A DNA stretch of 64,000 nucleotides from Prorocentrum cordatum (GCA_963575745.1 CAUYUJ010018303.1:111562-175561); one strand, 5' to 3'; positions 46,716 through 58,425 are shown, counted from the first letter of the stretch. The notes: a model not told the origin generated them from the sequence alone. A program made the numbers and translations.

Positions 46716-47680
46716 CCCCCCACCCCCCAACCTCGGACAGCCCAAGACACGGAAAGGGTCGAGAGCCCCAGCTGGGTGCTCGTGGCACCCGCGCAACAAC
46801 AAGGAGAGACACCGTAGGATCCGCGGGGCCCGAAGCCAAGCCCGTAGACCGGGTACGCCGGCTCCCGGTGATCAGGCGGCAGCCGGCCTCACGCTACCGG
46901 ACGTACGGGGGAGGACTCCTATAGGAATCCGAACCGCCCCCGCACATACATGGCAGCGAGCTGTGCCCTCCCGCCCCACGCGAGTTTCGAGCCGACCCAA
47001 AGCGGTGTGAAAAAAAAAACGAATGTCGCAGAAAGGACTCCCTAAGCCGGGGAGGCAGGTCCACACCGCAAACACGCGCAAGGCCACACGGGGCGACGAG
47101 AGGGGTCGCCCGGGCCGAGGGGAACCCAGACGCCCCCCCGCCGTGGGGTTGGCCGCCCCCGGGGCGCCGACCCAAAACCACGCGTTCTCTGCCGCCAGCC
47201 CCCCCGAGCGCCCCAGGGACGTCGCCCGCGGCCCAGCCGGGTGGCTTGGGCACATTTGGGCCTATGGTGGCGCCAAACCAGCACAACGCTGCACCCCAGG
47301 CGCAGGAGGATTGCTCCCGTCCGACTCGGCGGTCTATGGACGTGCCGGTGTGGTTGGCGGCCACACCCGGCACCGCGGCCCCGGGAGCAGGGCGTGGGCC
47401 GGTGAGAACTACGGGCGCGCCCCCCGACACCCTAGCAAAGGCTGGACGTGGCATTTGTTCCGAGGATCCAAAACACTGCATGGAGCAACCCAGACGCGAG
47501 ACCCGAGACCCTGCACGCACCAACCCAGCACTCATGCCACGCCGCGCAAACAAGCAAGCACATAAGTACACGCCAGGCACATGCAACACACAAGCGCTCG
47601 CACGCGCGCGCAAAAAACTATCAACCCTTACGTTGCCAATATCAACCCTTATGTTGCCAATATTCGTAGTTCCGCCGTGC
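46716..47680. other. Unassigned GC-rich sequence
   Basis: About 960 bases. Both strands are open in places but no domain is recognised. It ends in a short duplication (TATCAACCCTTA, GTTGCCAAT) at 47618-47660. Confidence 0.4.
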
Positions 47681-47682
47681 CT

Positions 47683-47786
47683 CATCATCATCATCATCAG
47701 CATCATCATCAATATCATCAGCAGTATCATCAGCATCATCAGTATCATCAGCATCATCATCAATATCATCATCAGCTTCTTCATCG

Positions 47787-47822
<36 letters not shown>

Positions 47823-48500
47823 ATATGATCACCAGCGTCATCATCATCAGCATCATCATCATCAGCATAATAATAATAATAATGATAATAATCATCATCA
47901 TCATCGTCATCATCGTCATCATCATCATCATCATCAGCATCATCATTGTCATCATCATCATCATCATCATCAGCATCATCAGCAGCATCATCATCAGCAT
48001 CATCATCAATATCATCATCCACGTCATCATCGTCATCATCATCAACATCATCATCAGCGGCATCATCCTCATCATCAGCATACTGATCATCATCATCATC
48101 GTCATCATCATCATCATCGGCATCATCATCATCATCATCACCATCATCAGTGTCATCATCATCATCATCGTCATCATCATCAACATCATCAACAACGTAA
48201 TCATCATCATGGCATCATCAGCATCAGCATCAGCATCAGCATCGTCATCATCAGCATCATCACCATCATCATCTTCATCATCGTCGCCATCATCATCAGT
48301 AGCACCGCCACCACGATTGGAATCATCATCAGCATCAGCATCACCATCACCATCACTATCAGCATCATCATGATCATCACCATTACCATCACCATCACGG
48401 CCACTATCACCACCACCATAATCATCACCATCATCATCATCAGCATGACATCACCATCGTCATCAGCATTTGTATCAGCATCAGCCTCATTCCTGTCCCA
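47683..48500. repeat. (ATC)n microsatellite
   Basis: ATC with AGC, GTC and ATA variants, including an AAT/AAC block at 47866-47892. Not coding. Confidence 0.9.
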
Positions 48501-48540
48501 CATACTCACCCTCTTCATCCTCGTAGTTCTCCTCATCCTG

Positions 48541-48558
48541 CCCCCCCCCCCCCCCCCG
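48541..48558. repeat. Poly-C run
   Basis: About 17 C, followed by GGGG. Length is uncertain in such runs. Confidence 0.8.
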
Positions 48559-48819
48559 GGGCTGCATCCTCAGTATTCAAACTGGCCTGCTCCTCCTGCT
48601 GCAGCCTGCTATCCCTGCTACTGGTGTGCGTCGTCATCCCCTCGGCTCTATGCCCATCTTAAACACGCATCCTGATCAAAGAGTTCCTCCCGTATCCTGC
48701 TGCTCCTATTCTTCCTCCCTTATCGTCAGCACAGGCCCCGTTCCTGCTCATGCTCATGGCCATCTCCGCAGCTTGCCGTTTCATGCTCATCCTCTGTACA
48801 GCTCCACCTCTCCATCTCT

Positions 48820-49175
48820 CTCTCTCTCTCGCTCGCTCGCTCGCTCGCTCGCTGGCTCACACGCGCTCTCTCTCTCTCTCTCTCTTTCTCTTTCTCTTCC
48901 TCATGATTTCTCTCAACATAGTTCTCTCTATCCTTCTCTCTCTCTCTCTCTGTATACACATACACGCCGATCGTGTATATATATATATATATACACACAC
49001 GCGTATGGGCGTCGCTCTCGCTCTCTGACATCCCTTATCTAAAAGGGCTTGTACGGCTTGATGTGAATATATGTATGTGTATCCTCTCGTCAAACCATGT
49101 CGTAGCATTTACTTCGCTACTGGCTCCTGTATCTCTCTCTCTCTCTCTCCCTATCTCTCCCTCTCGCTCTCGCTC

Positions 49176-49229
<54 letters not shown>

Positions 49230-49251
49230 CGACAAATATGTATGTATATAC

Positions 49252-49303
<52 letters not shown>

Positions 49304-49325
49304 TTTCTGTCTTTCGCTCGCTCGC

Positions 49326-49370
<45 letters not shown>

Positions 49371-49399
49371 CCCGCTCTCTCGCTCTCTCATTCTCTCTT

Positions 49400-49430
<31 letters not shown>

Positions 49431-49475
49431 TGTTCTCTCCCTCTCTCTCCCCCTTCTATCTCTTAATAGCTCCCT
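48820..49475. repeat. (TC)n, (CTCG)n and (TA)n dinucleotide arrays
   Basis: CT runs at 48818-48900, 49134-49226 and 49336-49455. TA runs at 48975-48993 and 49255-49305. CTCG blocks at 48829-48853 and 49315-49338. Frames are Leu/Ser-rich or Tyr/Ile-rich. No gene. Confidence 0.85.
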
Positions 49476-50640
49476 TACTCGGTATACCTATATTGAATCA
49501 TATGTATAGACCTACATGAATATCATGAAGGACTTGGTATACAGATTTCTACCTATACAATCATACGCACCTCCCCGAACGAGTATGAGCGCAGAGGAGA
49601 TTTGTTGAAGCAGCCCCGTCTGCGATTGATTGGGCCACTCGCTCGGGAGATTCTCCAATTTCTGGAAATTGGACGCACCCGTCACGCAGATCGCGGCGTC
49701 ACAATCCCAAAAACACAGAGGGCTCAATGACTTGGGACGTCGCTCTTAGAACAGCCGCTGCGCGTGGGACATCCAAACAAAATGATACCCGACGTATCCA
49801 AAGTTGTCCTAATACTCTTCGAAGCGACACTTTCGCTCGAGACATCCTCCGAAAAACAGGTTCCGGAGCATCTTTCCACCTGCAATCGCAAGGTGTCAAA
49901 CACCTTCCTGTACCACACACACGCTCACACACATCGCAAGGTGTGGCAACCCCACCTGCCTTCGACTGCGACTCCGCTTTTGCGCCTCCTGGCCAGCAGC
50001 CCCCTGGTGATGCTCATTATCCTCCTCTTTCCGTTTCCCTCTGCTTCTCCATCTCCTTCTTCTTCATCCTCCTCCTCCTCCTTCTCCTTCTCCTCCTCCT
50101 CCTCGGATCCGATGTCATATTCCTTACTGTAGTTGTTTTGCTGTGACCCTTGGCACGCGTATGCCACGTGATTACAAGTGCTGATTTCGATATAGTGATA
50201 GAGCATCGGGCACCCCAGGCGGAGCGCACACGGACCACACACGGACCCCCCCTGGCTATAGCGAAGGTCGGCCTCCCCTTGCTTCCTGGACGCAACGTTT
50301 AGGTCGGGCATGTCCCCCACAGGCGAATCTTGGAGTAAAAATAAAGAATGTTCAAATATATTGAAAAATACCGGAAAATCGTCGAAAAATTGTCCACCTA
50401 CTATTTTGTGGTTATTCTTGAGCAGTCCTCCTGTAGAGGGACACGCCCGAATGAACGCAACGTGCCAGGCGTTCCCTCGGCCGTCTGGCCCTCCCGAACC
50501 TCCCCGGAGGCCCTTGGAAGCAGGCCCGGGGCGGCCAGGGCAGGACGCTGGCCGATAACGGCCCCGCGAGGGTCCCCCGAGCGGCCCAGGACACGCACCA
50601 TCGACGTGAGGAAGGCGACGCACATGACGCCCCCAAGGGC
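49476..50640. other. Unassigned; locally AT-richer
   Basis: 49730-49875 contains degenerate units like GAGACATCCTCCGAAAA. 50335-50420 is AT-rich. A minus frame across 50140-50420 reads like protein in places (GGQFFDDFPVFFNIFEHSLF) but no family is recognised. Confidence 0.35.
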
Positions 50641-50649
50641 GGAGGTGGT

Positions 50650-50795
50650 CATCATCCAGAAACCTCTTCCAGAAACCTCTTCCTCATCCAGAAACCAGAA
50701 ACCTCATCCAGAAACCTCTTCCTCTTCCTCATCCACAAACCTCTTCCTGGCGAGCGCATTCGTTCCTCATCCAGAAACCTCCTCCTTTCCGGGAG
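50650..50795. repeat. CCAGAAACCTCTTCCTCAT short repeat
   Basis: About seven imperfect units of CCAGAAACCTC with CTTCCTCAT spacers. Confidence 0.75.
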
Positions 50796-50856
50796 GGTTG
50801 CCTCCCCACGTCCTCCCTGCGGCTTTTCGGGGCGGGCCGCGAATCGTTAGAGCGTC

Positions 50857-51345
50857 CAAAATGGCCCAAGATGGCTCCAAGATGGCTCCAAGACGGCCTC
50901 CGATACTCAAGATGGCCTCCAAGATGCCCCAAGATGGCCGACGGTGGTTATAGACAGCTTCCAATATGCATCTATAAAAGGCCAGACGAGGGCCACAAGA
51001 CGAATCCAAGTACTCTCGAGCCGACGCTCCAAGGGGCCAATTCCTGGAAAAATCGATAGAGTAGCAATGATGTGCATTCTCGCAGTTTCGCTTCCGATGC
51101 GCTTTTGAGGCCTCAAGATGGCCCCAAGATGGCCAGAGAGAGGCCCAAGAGGAACCCAAGAGGCCCCCCAGACGGCCCAAGAGCGCCCCAAGGGATCTTC
51201 AGGATGGCCCCAGGGGGGGGGAGAGGGGGCACATTGGGACCGCCCCCCTTTTGATCGACGGCCTCCAGGGTGGCCCCAAGAGGCCCTCCAGGACCCCCAA
51301 GGGACCCCCAAGAGGGCTCCAAGAGGCTCCAATAGGCGATGGCGA
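50857..51345 (+). repeat. CCAAGATGGCC repeats in two blocks
   Basis: Imperfect 11-12-bp units (CCAAGATGGCT, CCAAGATGGCC) at 50857-50950 and 51110-51345. The second block drifts to CCAAGAGGCCC and CCAAGGGACC. Unrelated sequence separates them. Confidence 0.75.
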
Positions 51346-51492
51346 TGTTGAGCCCTCTGTCTTCGTCTTCATTGTCCTCATGCACCTCATCCTGCATCTC
51401 GACCGTGGCCTTTTGCTGCCCGCCCCAAGCTCCATGGCAACGGAGCCCGCAGGCCGCAGCATGGCAAACCAGGGCGGGACCGCCGCTCGCGC

Positions 51493-51780
51493 ATGAGAGG
51501 CAAAATGGACACGCGATCAAAGTCCGCAGTCACTGGCCAGCTCCAACACGCGACATTCAGCTGCACACGCGGGAAAATGTTCCAATTATCGTTCGACCCC
51601 ATGACTTACTTCGTCAAAACAATCACAGACACGGTAGAAGGAGTGCGGGACCATGATGCGACCTGGTTCTCGATGTGTCTGCTCGATATATGCGCATATC
51701 AACTGTGGAAATGGCATCCAATTCACTTCATCTTCGACCTGACAAAATCAGCAAAGAGAAAGCATGATGGCCGCGAAAAC
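51493..51780 (+). CDS. Open frame before a repeat, unknown, doubtful
   Basis: The plus frame from the ATG at 51493 contains FQLSFDPMTYFVKTITDTVE and LLDICAYQLWKWHPIHFIFD. These segments are less biased than the surroundings and have hydrophobic runs. From about 51780 it passes into a translated minisatellite (NRTNRTEL). No family, signal or splice pattern is clear, so it may be chance. Confidence 0.2.
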
Positions 51781-52160
51781 CAAGAACCGGGTCTGAAACC
51801 GAACTGGCCAACCAAACCGGCCTGCCAAACCGAACCGGCCAAACCGAATCGGCCCGCGGTGCGAACCGACCCCGCCGAACCGAGCCGGCCGAACCGAACC
51901 AACCGAACCGAATTGACCAACCAGGCGAACCGAACCGGCCGAACCGAACCGGCGGAACCGAACCCGACGAACCGAACAGGGTGGCCGCCCACTTCAAGCC
52001 TGGCCCCCTGGATCCCCAGGGCCCTCAGGACCCTCAGGACCCTCGGGGCCCTCAGAAGCCCGCGCCCCCAGGACCCCGAACCGCTTGGATCCCCCGAGAC
52101 CCCAAAGACCACCGAGGACCCCGCCCCAGGACCCTCCAGGACACCCCAGGACACCCCCGA
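51781..52160. repeat. CCGAACCGG minisatellite followed by CCCTCAGGA repeat
   Basis: 51781-51985 holds about 18 imperfect units of AACCGAACCGGCC. 52010-52160 holds CCCTCAGGACC and CCCCAGGACA units. Both are tandem, GC-rich and drifting. Confidence 0.75.
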
Positions 52161-52640
52161 ACCCCATGACGATGACGAAGGACGACCACGATGATGACGG
52201 TTACGATGCGATTACAATGAGCATGGCGATGATACTCCAACCACGGCAACGGAGCAGCAACGCTGATAACATTGCGAGCTCTCCCCCCGCCCCTTGATCG
52301 AGCGGAAGAGCAGCGCCTGGATTGGCGCGCTTGCCGTTGAAGCTTAAAACGCGTGAACACGTTTGATGGCGCAGCGCGCGCAAGCAATTGACCAGGGCCA
52401 CAACGTGAAAGCATGAGACTACAAGAACACTAGAGCACCTGCTCGCGAATCGCCCCTTCGGCCGTCCGCGATGACCCCATCGGGCAGGCGAATATCTATG
52501 TATGCACCACAGGCCATACGTTTTGTTTCCGCTGAAGCGTGCATCTCCTGGCCTGAAACCGAAGCGCAAAGCCCAACGCGCGGCAAGACAAAGAGGAGGA
52601 TGCCAAGACTGATACTGATGAAGAGGAAGACAAATCCAAT
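52161..52640. other. Unassigned sequence
   Basis: About 480 bases between repeats, with no recognised gene or RNA. Confidence 0.4.
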
Positions 52641-52673
52641 GATGATGATGACGAGAATGATGACGATGATGAC

Positions 52674-52720
<47 letters not shown>

Positions 52721-52770
52721 CGGTGATGGTGATGATGATGGTGGTGGTGATGGCGATGATATACACATAT
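52640..52770. repeat. (GAT)n microsatellite, then a short TA run
   Basis: GAT repeats with GAC and GGT variants, then ATATAT to 52782. This is the only sizeable GAT (not ATC) array on plus in the window. Confidence 0.85.
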
Positions 52771-52918
52771 ATATATACATATAGACACACATAGTATGAT
52801 GCTGATGCTCCCTGGGAGACCCCACGGAAGAGCTTTTCGGGAATCCCACCCTAATCCTCAGATGCCCCTCGGAGCACCCTCGGGGCTTCAACGAAACCTT
52901 CGGAGGCCCCTCGGACTG

Positions 52919-53127
52919 CGAAGCAATGCGAAGCAATGCCAATCGATATGAAGCGATGCCAAGCAATGCGAAACAATACCAAACAATGCCAAACAATGCC
53001 TAGCAACGAGAAGCAATGCCAAGGAACGCTATGCCATGCCAAGCAATGCCAAGCTATAACGAAGCAAAGCCAAGATATGCCAAACAATGCCAAGCAATGC
53101 CGAGCAATGCCAAACGATGCCGAACAA
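52919..53127 (+). repeat. 10-bp tandem repeat, GCCAAGCAAT
   Basis: About 21 imperfect copies with a strict 10-base period; one extra base shifts the phase near 53060. Variants include GCGAAGCAAT, GCCAAACAAT and GCCGAGCAAT. Confidence 0.85.
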
Positions 53128-53339
53128 CGCGGCGCAGGAGGGCGCCAATGCCAAGCAGCGCCGCCCCCCCCCCCCCAACAGAGCCCGCTAATAGAGCCCA
53201 GGAAAGCGCACGGAGGGCCGCCGCACCTTCTGGAGGCAGTTGGCCCCCAGAGGCTCGGGGGGCGAGGAAAAAGGATTGCTCGGGCCTCGAAGAACCTCTA
53301 TATTGTCTGTGATTGCTGTGCCAAACGGCTCTGTCGCTT

Positions 53340-53700
53340 ATCTGCAGCTCGATGTTAGTTAATAAGATCACTACCGTCTCTTAAAAAATTGGCAGAGTCC
53401 GAATAGTTGTTCGGGTCCAGATCTGGTAGCAGAGCGAGTTCAGGCATCTAGATACTTGCAACTAACGTTTTGTTTCATAATTATCTTCTGAATGCTGTGT
53501 CGAACATCTCTAGAGCATTCTCATCCTTTTAAAACTAGAAGATACGAATAGGCTGTTGGTCCTAGCTCCCGTAGCAGACCAAGTTCGGACATCTAGGTAC
53601 TTGAGACTAGCGCGCGTGACGATTCTATATAGACTAGGTGTGCCTGTCAGCTCTGTAGCGGTTCTACAGCTCGAGCTGAGACCAGAAAACCGACGGCACC
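53340..53700 (+). repeat. Two units of the about 170-bp repeat family
   Basis: TCTGGTAGCA-type motifs start at 53422 and 53567 (145 apart). Each is followed by GTTC(A/G)G(A/G)CATCTAG(A/G)TACTTG. The same motif recurs six times at 56.1-57.0 kb. Confidence 0.7.
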
Positions 53701-53799
53701 TGCAACAGTAATATGTACCCGATCGATCTGAGATTGAAATGGCGACCGGGAATAAGATCGAATATGGGGGAAAATATTAGAGCTCTAAAGAAATTTCAA

Positions 53800-53971
53800 A
53801 TTTCGAGAACAAAATTTTCAACCAGCCAAAATTATGCAAAACATCCGTCGAGATTTCTCAGGCCAACTAGCCCCCAAGCGCGCGGGACTTACTCTCTGGG
53901 ATCGCCGCTTCGCTCTTAGGGACGCTCTACGAGTCACTTTGACCACGAAACGCACCATGATCGACTACAGG

Positions 53972-54013
<42 letters not shown>

Positions 54014-54345
54014 CAAAAAATGTCAACTTTCTCACAATCTTCAAAAAACCGCCCCCAGGTTGTCACATTATCCACCCAGGCCGGGTTTGCCAACTGGGAG
54101 CCGGCGGTAAACCGTCAACCAGGTTTTTTTGCGGTTTGCGGTCCGACCACGAGGCCCTACAAGGACGGTCGGGTTGGTGCAGGGACCCTCGTAGAGCTCT
54201 TTGCACGCATGGCGCTGCTCAGAACACAAGAAGGAAGCTTTCTTCAGCATCAACTTGAAAATTCGAAAATTGAATTTTGTCATGTCAACATTCAGTCGGT
54301 TCCTCCTAGTGTTTCGATCGAAATACTGCACCTAGAGCCCTGAGA
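53800..54345 (+). repeat. Dispersed module (B plus C), copy 1
   Basis: B part: GCCAACTAGCCCCC, CGCCGCTTCGCTCT, CACCATGATCGACTACAGGG. Then a TA run (53974-54011). C part: TTCTCACAATCTTCAAAAA, AGGTTGTCACAT, GAGCCGGCGGTAAACCGTCA and CTCGTAGAGCTCTTTGCACGC. Related copies lie at 54345-54700, 54985-55300, 55430-55545 and 57040-57330, with an inverted copy at 57390-57960. Confidence 0.7.
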
Positions 54346-54780
54346 ACTGCACCATGAAACGCGCCATGATCGACTGCAGGGAATGAATCTGGGTTCCCAA
54401 AAAGTATTTTCAGATCTGGCACAATCTTCAGAAACCCGACGCCAGGTCACCACATTGTCCGCGCGGGCAGGGCGGGCGAACTAGCTCCACCCCGCGCCGG
54501 AATTCCTCTACTTCATCGACGCGGAAGAGCTCTACCAGGTACTAGCTTCACCCCGCGCGGGAATTCCTCTAGCTCATCGACTCGAAGACGGCGGTAAACC
54601 GTCAACCAGGTTACCCCCGGGACCTTCGTAGAGCTCTTGACACGCGAAGTAGTGCTCAGCCTACGACGAGAAGCTCGCTTAGATATCTGCTGCAAACATT
54701 CTACATACACATATATTTATACATATATATATATAATATGTGTATAGAAACATATATATATATATATATATATATTCTCG
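54346..54780 (+). repeat. Dispersed module, copy 2, with an internal duplicate
   Basis: It repeats ATGATCGACTGCAGGGAAT, CAATCTTCAGAAACCCGA and GGCGGTAAACCGTCAACCAG. Within it GCTCCACCCCGCG and GGAATTCCTCTA(C/G)(T)TCATCGAC occur twice about 55-60 bases apart. It ends in TA-rich sequence (54710-54775). Confidence 0.65.
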
Positions 54781-55560
54781 GTGTTATACGAATTTGGCCC
54801 CACCAAGTATGATAATATTAATATTACGACTAAAGCTACGGATCTGAGAATTCAACAGGCTGCGCGTCATAACCAACCACAGCTGCGAAAAACACTGGGG
54901 CTGTGCATCTCGCTTTCTGATTGGAGTAAATTCACGAAACCATTATCATCTGGAAGAATGCGCCCCGACGGCCGACGGTTGCATCTAATTTTCGAGAGCT
55001 CTGCTGCAGCTACAGCCCAAGAATTGCACCATGGAACGCGCACTAATCGACTGCAGGGAATAAAAATCTGGGTTCTGAAAACGAATGTTCAAATCTCTCA
55101 AAATCTCCCCAAACCCGACCCGAGGTCATCATATTGTCCGTTCGGGCTGGGTCGGCGAACTAGCTCCACCCCGTGCCGAAATTCCCCTTGCCCACCGATG
55201 CCGAGCCGGCGGTAACGGGTCAACCAAGTGACCGCTGGAAGCCTCGCAGAGCTCTTTACACGCAAATAAGTGCTTATACGACGAGGAAAAAGCGTTCGTC
55301 AAAATCAGACTACTCCGAAAATATATTTCTCTCGTCTTCCATGGCGTCGATTGCTCCAAGTGTTTGGGAAGTAATACTGAATCTACAGGCCGGAGAATGT
55401 CACTGGCAGACGCGGCACGCGGAAATACCGGTTCTCATGACGAAGTCTCTTGCGATCTTCAAAAAAGTGGGAACCGGTGGTAAACCGTCAACCTTGGCTA
55501 CCGCCCGGAACTCGCAGAGCTTCCTTGCGATATACATGAATGGGATGCGGGCGCGGAAAT
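54781..55560 (+). repeat. Dispersed module, copy 3, with 5' extension
   Basis: 54795-55020 matches the reverse complement of about 57440-57660 (GCTACGGATCTGAGAATTC, AAACCATTATCATCTGGAAG and GACGGTTGCATCTAATTTTC against the opposite strand). 54985-55300 is the B/C part. 55445-55560 starts a longer block repeated at 57900. Confidence 0.65.
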
Positions 55561-56045
55561 CTCGCATTCCGCGCGCGCGAGGGCGCGGCTTCATGGAGGG
55601 GGACGCGAAGGAGAAGAAGGAGTGAGGGGGAGAAGGAGATGGAGGAGGCTGAGGAAGAGAAGGAGGAGGAGAAGGAGCAGGAGGAGGAAAAGGAGGGGGG
55701 GAAGAAGAGAAAGGATGACGAGCGGGAAGGGGAAGGGTAGAAGGGGGAGAGAAGGGACGATGATCAGATGAGGAAGAGGAGGAGGCTGAGGAGGAGGGGG
55801 AAGAAGGAGGAGAAGAAAGAGGAGAAGGAGCAGCTGAGGGAGGTAGAGAAGGAGGGGGAGGGGGAAGAAGAGGAGGAGGAGCAGGAGGAAGAGGAGGACG
55901 GGAGACGAGGAAGAAGAAGAAGAAGGAGGCGGAGGGAGAGGGGAAGCGGGGGGAGGAAGAGGAGAAGGCGGAGGCGAAGGAGGAGGAGGAGGAGAACGAG
56001 GAGGGCAGCAGGAGGAGATGGAGGAGGAAGAGGGGCAGCCTACAC
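55540..56045 (+). repeat. CGCGCGAGGGCGCGG motif and purine-rich (GGA) tract, copy 1
   Basis: ATGGGATGCGGGCGCGGAAA, GCGCGCGCGAGGGCGCGG and CTTCATGGAGG are followed by about 440 bases of GGA/GAA purines. The same order occurs at 57975-58317, where a retrotransposon interrupts the purine tract. Confidence 0.75.
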
Positions 56046-56079
56046 CTCGAATTCATTACAGAAAACACATATTATCTCT

Positions 56080-57045
56080 CACTAAATACTGCAGAATGCT
56101 CAATTGTAGCTCTGGTGGGAGACCAATCTCAGACATCTCGATACTATAGCCGACGGCCTGATGATTTCCTGTTGAGCGGTTTGCTTTCCAGCCCCCTAGC
56201 TTGCCTATAAGTTAAATACCGAAACCCAACACCGTCTCGCATATTTCTAAAAGAATGCAAATGAATATGGCTGCAACTCTGGTAGCGTCTAGCCTGTAGA
56301 CTGACTGATGCTTCGCAGCATTCCCTGTCGGTTGGCGTGCATCTCAGCTCCGTAGCTGGCCTAGAGCTCGAATTTGATTCAGGAAAGGCACGTCATGCCT
56401 GGTAGAATATTTACATTGCGAAAAAATGTGTCCAGTCGTAGCTGTGGTTGCAGGCCAAATTCAGACGCCCCGACATCGTAGGCGAATGTACCTGGTGACC
56501 GTCTGCTTCGGAAAGTGCTTCTCAGCTTCGTAGCCAGCCTACAACTAAAATAGAAGTAGCGAAAACTATCATCATCTCTTTTAAAAAATGGCAGAGTACG
56601 AATAGTTTGTTGGTTCCAGCTCTGGTAGCAGAACGGCCTCAGACATCTAGATGCTCGGAACTCGCGATCCGGATGATGTTCGTCCGAATGATGTCCCGCA
56701 CAGCTCTGAGCTCATCTGCAGCTCGAGTTACATGAGGAAAAGCATCATCATCTCTACAATTAGCAGAAAGTGTTTTGGTTCCAACTCTGGTAGCAGACCG
56801 AGTTCGGGCATCTAGATACTAGAGACTAGCGCTCCTGATGAGTTCCTTTTCGATTGCTGTGCCGAACAGATATGTAGCTCAATATGCAGCTCGAGTTACA
56901 TCAAGAAAGTTATGAGCATATCTCGAAAAATTGGACTGAGTACGAATAGTTTGTTGCCCCCAGCTCTGGTAGCAGACCGACTTCGAGCATCTGGATACTT
57001 GAGACTAGCGCGCCTGATGATTTTCAAAATTCGAGAAAATGTTTT
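56080..57045 (+). repeat. Six tandem copies of the about 170-bp repeat
   Basis: The landmark TCTGGTAGCA or a close variant starts at 56111, 56278, 56443, 56621, 56786 and 56965, giving spacings of 167, 165, 178, 165 and 179. The last three copies are most alike, sharing CATCTAGATAC, GCAGCTCGAGTTACAT and a CATC(A)TCTC block. The first three are more diverged. No open frame is shared. Confidence 0.8.
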
Positions 57046-57960
57046 TCAATCGGCCCCCCCCAAAAAAAAAATCGTCGAGCTTTTTCGGGCCAACTAGCCC
57101 CCCAGCGGGCGGAATTACTCCCAAGCTTCGCCGCTTCGCTCTGAGGGAAGCTCTACGGGTTATTTTCGAGAGCTGCACTGCAGCTACAGCCTTGCAACTT
57201 TCACCACGAAACGCGCCATGATCGACTACAGGGACTAGATAGAAATCTGGGCTCTCAAAAAAAATGTAAAATCTCTCACAATCTCCAAAGAAACGCCCCT
57301 AGGTTGCCACCCGGGCGGACAACGTGGTGACCTGGCCTAGGTTTTTGGACGTTTGTGAGAGACTCAACAATTTGTTTTGGGAACCCAGACTATTATTCCC
57401 TGTCGTCGATCATGGCGCGCTTCATGGCGCAAGTCTCAGGGCTGCAGCTGCGGCACAGTTCTCGAAAATTAAAGGGAACCGTCGACCACCGGACTGCATG
57501 TTTCCAAATGAGAATGGTTTTGTGAAAATAAACCTAGCAGAAAGAAAGCTACGAAGCTCCAGCTTTTGTCTGAATCTGTAGTCGGTTACGACGCGTCGGC
57601 CTGTCGAATTCTTTAGTCCGTAGCTGCAGTATCATTATCAGAATATTCGGCGGAATTTACATCGAATACAACCGAGAAAATATGTTTCTACTTTTTAAGC
57701 TGATATGTTAAGAAGCTTTCTTTCGGAGTACTATTTGGCGCGTCAGGAGCTCTACGAGGGCCCGGCGGCAACCTTGTGAGTTCACCGCCGGCTTCCACTT
57801 GGCCCACCCCGCTCAGGCGGACAATCTGTCAACCTGGGGGCGGTTTATGGGTGATTCTGCGAGATTTCAAAATTTGCTTTGAAAACCAAGATGTTTATCA
57901 CGTGTAGTGGGTCACTGGGAGCCGGCGGTAAACAACCTTGGTTACAACCGGGAACTCGTA
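57046..57960. repeat. Head-to-head module pair (inverted repeat)
   Basis: 57046-57330 is a B/C copy on plus (CGCCGCTTCGCTCTGAGGG, ACGCGCCATGATCGACTACA). 57390-57900 is the family on minus: TCATGGCGCGCTTCATGGCG at 57410 is the reverse of the same B segment, and further sequence mirrors 54795-55020 and the C part. The two face each other across about 60-70 bases. Confidence 0.65.
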
Positions 57961-58317
57961 GAGCTTACTTGCCCCATGCATGAACGGGACGCGGGCGCGG
58001 CAATTTCGCATCCCGCGCGCGCGAGGGCGCGGTTTCATGGAGAGGACGCGAGGAGAAGAAGGAGCGAGGAGGAGAAGTAGGTGGAAGAGGCCGACGAAGA
58101 GAAGGAGAAGCAGGAGGAGCAGATGGAGGAGAAGATGGGGAGCAGGAAGAGAAGGATAACGAGCAGAAGCGGGAAGGGTCGAGGGGAGAAGGGGGACGGT
58201 TACGATTATAAGGAGAAGGAGGAGGAGGAGGAGAAAGAGAAGGAAGAGGAGAAAAAGAGGAGAAGAAGCACATGGAGGAGGAAATGGAGGGGAGGTCAAG
58301 GTAAAGAAGAAAGAGAA
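57900..58317 (+). repeat. Block repeated from 55445-56045, interrupted copy
   Basis: GGAGCCGGCGGTAAAC, GGGAACTCGTAGAGCTTACT, ATGAACGGGACGCGGGCG and the GGA/GAA purine tract parallel 55445-56045. The tract is cut at 58317 by the retrotransposon and resumes at 62927, running into AAAACGCATATCATCTCTCG, the counterpart of AAAACACATATTATCTCTCA at about 56063. Confidence 0.7.
58296..58317 (+). repeat. Target-site duplication, left copy
   Basis: TCAAGGTAAAGA followed by AGAAAGAGAA. It equals 62927-62948 at 20 of 22 positions and lies directly outside the GAAC tail of the minus-strand element. Confidence 0.75.
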
Positions 58318-58425
58318 CGAACGAACGAACGAACGCCGGATCCGCGCGCGCGCCGCACGGGCGCCCGCGCGCGCCCGTTAGGGCGTGGCGGTGGAGGCCG
58401 TGGCCTCGATATGGAAAATAACAAC

